From positions 16,527,291-16,591,290 of the forward strand of contig OZ025206.1 of the NCBI GenBank assembly GCA_964019055.1: a stretch of 64,000 nt of DNA, read 5' to 3'. Origin of the DNA: Anthopleura xanthogrammica. Taxonomy: Eukaryota; Cnidaria; Anthozoa; Actiniaria; Actiniidae. This document shows, one piece after another, positions 58,455 to 64,000 of this stretch (its first letter is position 1; every line of letters starts with the position of its first letter). The notes under the pieces are model-generated. The model did no database searches. It had not been told where the DNA came from and saw only the letters and a program-made list of their open reading frames with translations. Both the position numbers and the translations under genes were made by a program.

Positions 58455-58640
58455 GACGACCTCTAGGACGATCAAAGTCAGGGCACGACTAACTCACAGA
58501 TTGAATTGGAATTTAGCGTATCAGGTTTTGTAGAGGAGAGGGAGGAAACCAGAAAAAAACCTTGAACCAAGGGAGAGACCTAATCCAGGAATTGAACCCG
58601 AGTGACGAGCGCCCTGCCGTAATGCTGATGTAACTAAGAC
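58455..58640 (-). mobile_element. tRNA-derived SINE, reverse orientation
   Basis: On the minus strand it reads a B-box CTCGGGTTCAATTCCTGGA, then CCAAGG, GGTTTCCTCCCTC and AATTCCAATTCAATC, matching the + copies at 41.5 and 52.6 kb. Confidence 0.75.
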
Positions 58641-59198
58641 TGATGGGTCCTAAGCTCAATTGTATGAAAGAGAATAGATCCCAGTGTACCTATCTATCGT
58701 ATTAACGAACAATTTGTGAATTTGGGGATTTGATGGACGGAAGCCAAAACACTAGAAAGACTAGAAACCGTGCCGCGCCTTGAGTTGGAAGAATGACGAA
58801 AAGCGCCGCTCTAATAGTAGGTCGACTGTAATCAGTCAAAGAAAGGTAATATAATGAAAATGGAAAAACAATTTCGACGTTTTTTATTTACTACATGTAA
58901 AATTTTGAATACTTAAAATATTAAAAAATGTATGTTCTGAACATTAGTGATGACCACTGTGATCATGATGATGACACGATTGCCTTTAAAGCACGGACGA
59001 ACGTCCTGCGATATATGTGAAAACCACGGTGAGAAAAGAAAACAGCATTTTCAATGTATTGTTGTCGGTCCACAGTCCAGACTACCTCTTCTTAGGTTAC
59101 CATGGGTCGTGAATATAAATGGCAAGGATAGGCTGGTCTGCACGATGTGTCTAATAACGTACACCCCTAAATCAAGTTAAAAATTCATTGACAGTCAT

Positions 59199-62100
59199 CT
59201 AATCCGAGTCGGAAGAAGAGCTGTCTCTTGGCTTTCTTTTGCTCCACCCTGATGATTGTTTGTTTGGTGAGCGGCTACGACGACGACGTCCACTGCGACT
59301 GCGACTTGAGCTCTTGCGTCGCCTATCACGTGACCTACTTCGGCTCTTGGCTTTTTTGCCGGGGCTCTTACTACGAGATTGGCGTCTACCACGTGATCGA
59401 CTTCGCTCTTTCTCACGATTACGATTTTTCCGACTTTGATCACGAGACCTACTTCTACTCTTGCGGTCACGTGACCTGTCTCGCCGACCAGCTGATCTTT
59501 TTCGCTCACGTGATCTACTTTTTCTTTCACTTGACCTTCTCTTTGACCCGCTCTTCCTTTCACGTGATCGACTCTTTGACCTGCTCTTCCTTTCACGTGA
59601 TCGACTCTTTGACCTGCTCTTTCTTTCACGTGATCGACTCTTTTTTTCACGTGACCTATCCTTTCTTTCACGTGATCGACTCTTTTTTTCACGTGACCTA
59701 CTCTTATCATCTTTTTTACCCCTATCATTACTAGATTCCTTGCGACTTTGATCCCTGCCTCGTGTGTTTCTTGGGGATCTACTTCTGCTCTTTCTTTTGT
59801 CGACTTTTTTCTTGGATTCGGGGGAACTTTGAGAGCTGCTGCGTGATCTTCGGCGAGTTCTTCGAGATTTCTTCTTGGTCTCAGGGGAGCTTGAACGAGT
59901 ATTTCTTTTCCTTGCATTCCTTTCTGCTAACTTCCGTTGACCAGTAACCTCAGATTCTTTGCCTAAATGTTGATTATCTTTAGCAGAACTAAATATATTT
60001 CCAGCATGTTCATTGTCCTTAGCACCATCTATCTTATCCTCCATTATGGGTATAGTTTGTCTTGATGGCTCTTCATCTGAACTTTGATGTCTTTCCCACC
60101 TGCTTCTGTTGGCTGCTATTCTACCTGCCAGTTGGTTTTGATCCTCTGAGTTGGTGATTTGTACTTCTTGAGAGTCTCGACCAGTTTCCATTCCCGTTCC
60201 CCTTCTATTTTCTTCCTGGTGACTTGAAGCATTTTCAGCATTTTCTTTAGACTCTCTTTCACGTCTTCCAACATCAGTGTTCGGATTTCTCTCCCATTTA
60301 CTACTACTATCCCGCATACGATCCTGCGTGGGCGGGATTTCGCGGGAACGATCCCGAGGCGGCGGCGAAGCGCTTCTTCTTCCATTTCTGCGACCAATCG
60401 GAGAATGTCTTCGTCGGGTTGGCGATCTACTTCTCGACCTTGTCCGATCTCTTCGCGGTTGTCTTCGGCTATCGTTATATGATCTCCTCGGGGATCTCGA
60501 GTGGCGCCGTCTAGGGGGCGATCGGCTACGAGACCGACTTCGTGATCTACGGCGAGTGGGTGATTCCTCTTGAGAGTCCGGTGGTGGAGTTCGATATCTC
60601 TGCAAACGGCAAAACAGAAAACTTGATAAGGTAATTTTTCTCATCAGCTGAATTCAGGAGTCAGTTGGGGATAATCATTCTATAATCATGAGAACTCTGG
60701 CAAGCAATGGCAGTTTCTCTAATCTACAGTATGAAATACCCTTAAAACGCGCGAAGCTTTGATTGAGAGGTGTGTTTGGGGGGGGGGGGGGGGGGAAGGG
60801 AATGGCAAACCGGCTCTCGACCCCCTGGAAGAGCTCTTAATGGTAAATGGACTGTAGATACTATTGTAAGAGCATCTCCCCGTAAATCTTTTTCTTCTGA
60901 TTGTTTTACTCACCATTCTTCCACGACCTCGAAGTATCCGTCCAGAACTCGAGACCTAACAAATGTAAAGGAAGATCAATCAGGTTAGCATGCTGAATAC
61001 CCCGGCTTGGCTGTAATGTTTGATGAATTTAGACCACGCCGGCATCGCCCCGAGGAAAAGATACACTATGCTTTGTTTGATCCACATATCCCTGGGGTGG
61101 ATCTAGGATTTTGAGTTGTGGGGGTCACAAAATCAAGAAGATTCACCTTTTGCTATACTAACCAACTAATACCAAGCTAAAAGGAGGAGATCACAAAATT
61201 TATCAAACTTTTTTTACATAGCTGTATTTTCTCAAATACCGCGGTAAACAAACAACAACGAAAAAAGTGTCCTAAAATGCAAGAACTTTACTTTGAGAGC
61301 ACAATTTTTTTTCTTCACCTTCCATAACAAGCCCAAATTTCCACTTTCGTTTACGAGTTTTCCATTTAAGAAAAAAATCAGACATTTAATGTATAGTCTG
61401 TCGCTTAGCAACCAACCGCTGGCTCGGTTTTAGCACTTTTTTGTACACTATTCCTCTTACCCTTGGCTTTGCGTTGTTGACTGGCTGTGGTGGTGCTCGA
61501 TATCCAGGAGGGGACTTGCCTTTTCTGAGGAGGGAACATGATAGCATTTACATTAGATGACATATAAAAGACTGACTGGGAAAATAACAAAGATATATAA
61601 CCGTTTCCTCTTTATCCCAAACTCTTCTTAACTCCAGTTATAAGCCCCCTGGTTATATTTTACAGTATACAATGAGGATATCTCCACTTACCGTTTCATT
61701 TCTTCTTTTCTTTTTTCTCTAACAGGAGAAGGAGTTCTACTTCGTCTCATGAGGAACGAGCTGGTTGGTACATCAGGAACAGCGTCTATCTGTACTGATG
61801 GCATGTAGAGTGGATTAGCTGAGAAGGGTGCAGCTTCGTTGCTTTCATTCTTTTCTTTGTCAGACCTGTAGATCAGAATACATCTTGTTATGTAAAATGT
61901 TTACGTTTAATAACAAAGCAACAAAAAAAAAACCCACAAAGGTTAAGCTAGGGATGACTACGAAAAATTACTTTAGATTCTACAGCGTTTCCCAATCACA
62001 CGCGTGAAACCATACAATTTGTTGTCGGAACAAAATAGGGTTTTGTGGATGCCAATCAAAGTGTTTCCATGACATTGTCAGAAAACAAAACAATTTTTTA

Positions 62101-63630
62101 AAAGGCCACATCTATATGGAATGCCATGGAAACGCCTTGATTGACATCCACCAAAACATACCATACTACTGATTGAGCAACATCACAAGTAATGTCAATT
62201 TTTTTTTCAAAAAACAGATTTCATGTTTTTTCCATGATCTACAGTTAAAGTAAAAAAAGTCGTAACTGGTACACTTGGGCTATGTATTTGCTGTACTTAC
62301 CCACTAGTCTCACCATCATCATCATCTTTACCATTATCACGTTTCTCTTTTCGTTTTTCTTTCTTGGTCTGTTTTTCTTTTTTCCTCTTCTTTTCTTTCT
62401 TTCTCTTTCTTTCTTCATCTGAAGATTCACTCTCACTTTCAGACTCATTCGACGGAGAAACCTGCCGCTTCTTTTTCAATTTTTCAGCTGTGGAAAAGAA
62501 CAAGAAAAACCTGATTGTATGAGACAATGTGCAATGGAATAATAATGGATGGTAAGTGAAATTACAACTAATGCAACAACAACCAAAATTGCTAGAAAAA
62601 GAAAATGCAATCATGTCTCACAAACAACTTGGGTTTTAAGATGTCTTTGTATTTGATTATCATTATGATGTCAATAAAACATCCTTCCACTCTAAAATCA
62701 TTATTTTTATTCCCATTTTTCAGGAAACTTGACCATTGTACATGTGAGAGAAAAGATTGATTAGTTGTTCTTACCTTTTGCTTTTGATTTTTGAATAAGT
62801 TCTCCACAATTCTCGATTTTTATATCAGCTATTGGGCGGCTTTTGTCATTGGTTGGCTGGTTTTCAATATCTTGCACAATCTCAATACCTTGGATGACAT
62901 GGCCAAACACCACATGGATACTACAAAAGAAGAAATGAGACTAGTTAAGCGGTGTTTCCAGGTTCATACATGGACTGTATAGCATCTGCCAGAGGAACTT
63001 TTCACATGCATTCAGTTTGACCCTGTTACAGTGAGGACACTCGAACCATGAATACTTTGAGGTTTTTTCATACTTTTTTTCTCCTTTATCCCTTATGTGA
63101 ATCAATTGGAAATATGATTTATTTTCAACAATAAGATTACTTGAGTTCAGTGCTTCATTTTCAGAAGGTTTGAAGCAGTAGAAAGTTCATAAAATAAAAA
63201 ATATAAAAACATCAAGTGTTCATGGTTCGAGTGTCCTCACTGCTGCGCCACTGCTATACTTTGTGGTGGCGATTACTAATGCCATTTGGGAGGGGGCGGG
63301 GGAGGAAGGGTAGTATGCCAAAAACCAAATATTTAAGTATGATATAGTGAGTTTTTGCACTTATCCACTCCACTATTTGGTAAGTGTCTGGACAGGAGGA
63401 AAACCAGAGAACCTGTAGAGAAACCCTTGAGTCAAGGGAGACCCCATTACATCATCACAAGTGATGCCAAGTCCAGGAATCAAATCAGAGACCCCAGCGA
63501 TGAGAGCTACTGCTACACTGCCCTTGCACTAGTTAGTACTTATTTGACTATACTTGTTCTTTTCAATGTAGTTTTCTCATAAACATATTATTAATCTTAC
63601 CCATTAAGATGTGGTGTTGGTTGTGTTGTT
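59199..63630 (-). CDS. SR-type cyclophilin (PPIG/NKTR-like), 5' end missing
   Basis: Seven exons in phase give the last 680 aa: 63601-63630, 62775-62920, 62301-62487, 61692-61865, 61461-61524, 60914-60955, 59199-60599. The first two encode the end of a cyclophilin domain (TTQPTPHLNG, HVVFGHVIQGIEIVQ, SRPIADIKIENCGEL). A Lys/Glu-rich segment and SSFLMRRSRTPSP (compare PPIG NRFLMRKS), then GRILRGRGRM and RYRTPPPDS, lead into a 466-residue RS domain. Cyclophilins are peptidyl-prolyl isomerases; RS forms act on SR splicing factors in nuclear speckles. The catalytic exons lie beyond 64000, so it is partial. The RS exon has recent 21- and 33-bp duplications. PPIG is more likely than NKTR by length, but this is not settled. 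Confidence 0.9.
59320..59700. repeat. coding tandem repeats in the RS domain (21 and 33 bp periods)
   Basis: On the + strand TTTCACGTGATCGACTC recurs, giving ten CACGTG sites at 59327, 59390, 59468, 59507, 59561, 59594, 59627, 59648, 59669 and 59690. Spacings of 33 then 21 bp keep the minus-strand SRSRERK-type frame. The plus-strand frame across it (FHVIDSLTC repeats) is a shadow. Confidence 0.85.
60778..60796. repeat. poly-G tract in cyclophilin intron
   Basis: A G run of about 18 bases in the intron between the 42-bp exon and the RS exon. Confidence 0.85.
63385..63535 (-). repeat. SINE copy, reverse orientation, in cyclophilin intron
   Basis: GGAAAACCAGAGAACC, CCTTGAGTCAAGGGAG and CCAGGAATCAAATCAGAGACC are the reverse complement of the SINE body and a decayed B-box. 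Confidence 0.7.
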
Positions 63631-63928
63631 CTATGAGAAAGAATTGCATCATTATTAAATAGCAAGGTAATTTCACACGCTATGATTGGTCAATTTGCAG
63701 TCCATAAGTTACGGTACGGACCGAAAATCAAAATTTAGTAGTATGCCTTGCCATATAATAAATATCTTACAGATTTTTGTTGTTTTACTTTCTTTTAAAA
63801 TATTCATATTTTTGATTGTTAACACCTCTAAAGAGGGGGTGGATATCCACCCAATACACCCCCCCCTGCATAAACCCCTGATGGTATATATCATTATAGG
63901 TTTACTTATGCTAAAATTCACCACCTTC

Positions 63929-64000
63929 CATACATCAGTTCACTGGTCAAACACAAAGCATTCAACCAATGCTGCAAGGTTCAAATTCGAATAATCGTTT
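63929..64000. mobile_element. MITE, truncated by the window end
   Basis: CATACATCAGTTCACTGGTC, CAAACACAAAGCATTCA and CAAGGTTCAAATTCGAATAA match the left part of the element at 47677-47806. The right arm is outside the window. Confidence 0.75.

Noticed and set aside
58947..59180. 77-codon plus-strand frame downstream of the cyclophilin gene
   Set aside because: It lies in the expected 3' UTR on the other strand, with no family match despite a few Cys pairs.
59195..59917. Alternative minus-strand frame of 240 aa and plus-strand frame of 168 aa
   Set aside because: Both are shadows of the RS-domain exon; the RS frame fits the cyclophilin splice phases.

Overview
This window looks like animal nuclear DNA, most probably from an anthozoan cnidarian such as a stony coral or sea anemone. 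The basis is AT-rich sequence, many short exons with GT-AG introns, orthologues of conserved animal genes (cullin-1, translin, RNF32, CFAP141, an SR-type cyclophilin), and a dense load of short inverted-repeat elements and tRNA-derived SINEs. The exact genus is inference. There is no sign of bacterial operons, IS elements or CRISPR arrays.

Layout. 1-10.8 kb is gene-poor: a very long (TTCA)n microsatellite, foldback elements, a local duplication with coding-like remnants, and otherwise nothing recognisable. 10.8-11.6 kb (+) holds a two-exon secreted cystine-knot protein of the sclerostin/SOSTDC1 type. 14.5-30.2 kb (-) is a complete 24-exon cullin-1 gene (767 aa), whose introns carry a 16-copy 89-bp minisatellite and many MITEs. 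32.4-39.2 kb (-) is an eight-exon secreted protein combining a thioredoxin-like N-terminus, a PA domain and a peptide-N-glycosidase-F-like C-terminus (701 aa). 42.8-45.7 kb (+) is a probable two-exon type II membrane protein with a long palindrome in its intron. 47.4-49.2 kb (-) is a five-exon CFAP141 (ciliary protein) gene. 50.4-55.7 kb (-) is a nine-exon RNF32 (double RING plus IQ motif), with a CRE-containing minisatellite running from its stop codon. 56.1-58.3 kb (+) is a six-exon translin gene head-to-head with RNF32. 59.2-63.6 kb (-) is the 3' part of an SR-cyclophilin (PPIG/NKTR type) whose 5' end lies beyond the window.

The exon chains of cullin-1, the PNGase-F-like gene, RNF32, CFAP141, translin, the sclerostin-like gene and the visible part of the cyclophilin were each closed by hand: all splice phases agree and the summed lengths are multiples of three (plus one leading base in the partial gene). 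These are independent eukaryotic housekeeping, ciliary and secreted-protein genes rather than a single pathway, apart from the shared RNF32/translin promoter interval. The most unusual signals are the minisatellite grown out of the last RING-coding segment of RNF32, the minisatellite that abuts a cullin-1 splice donor, the long hairpin at 44 kb and the domain combination of the PNGase-F-like protein.
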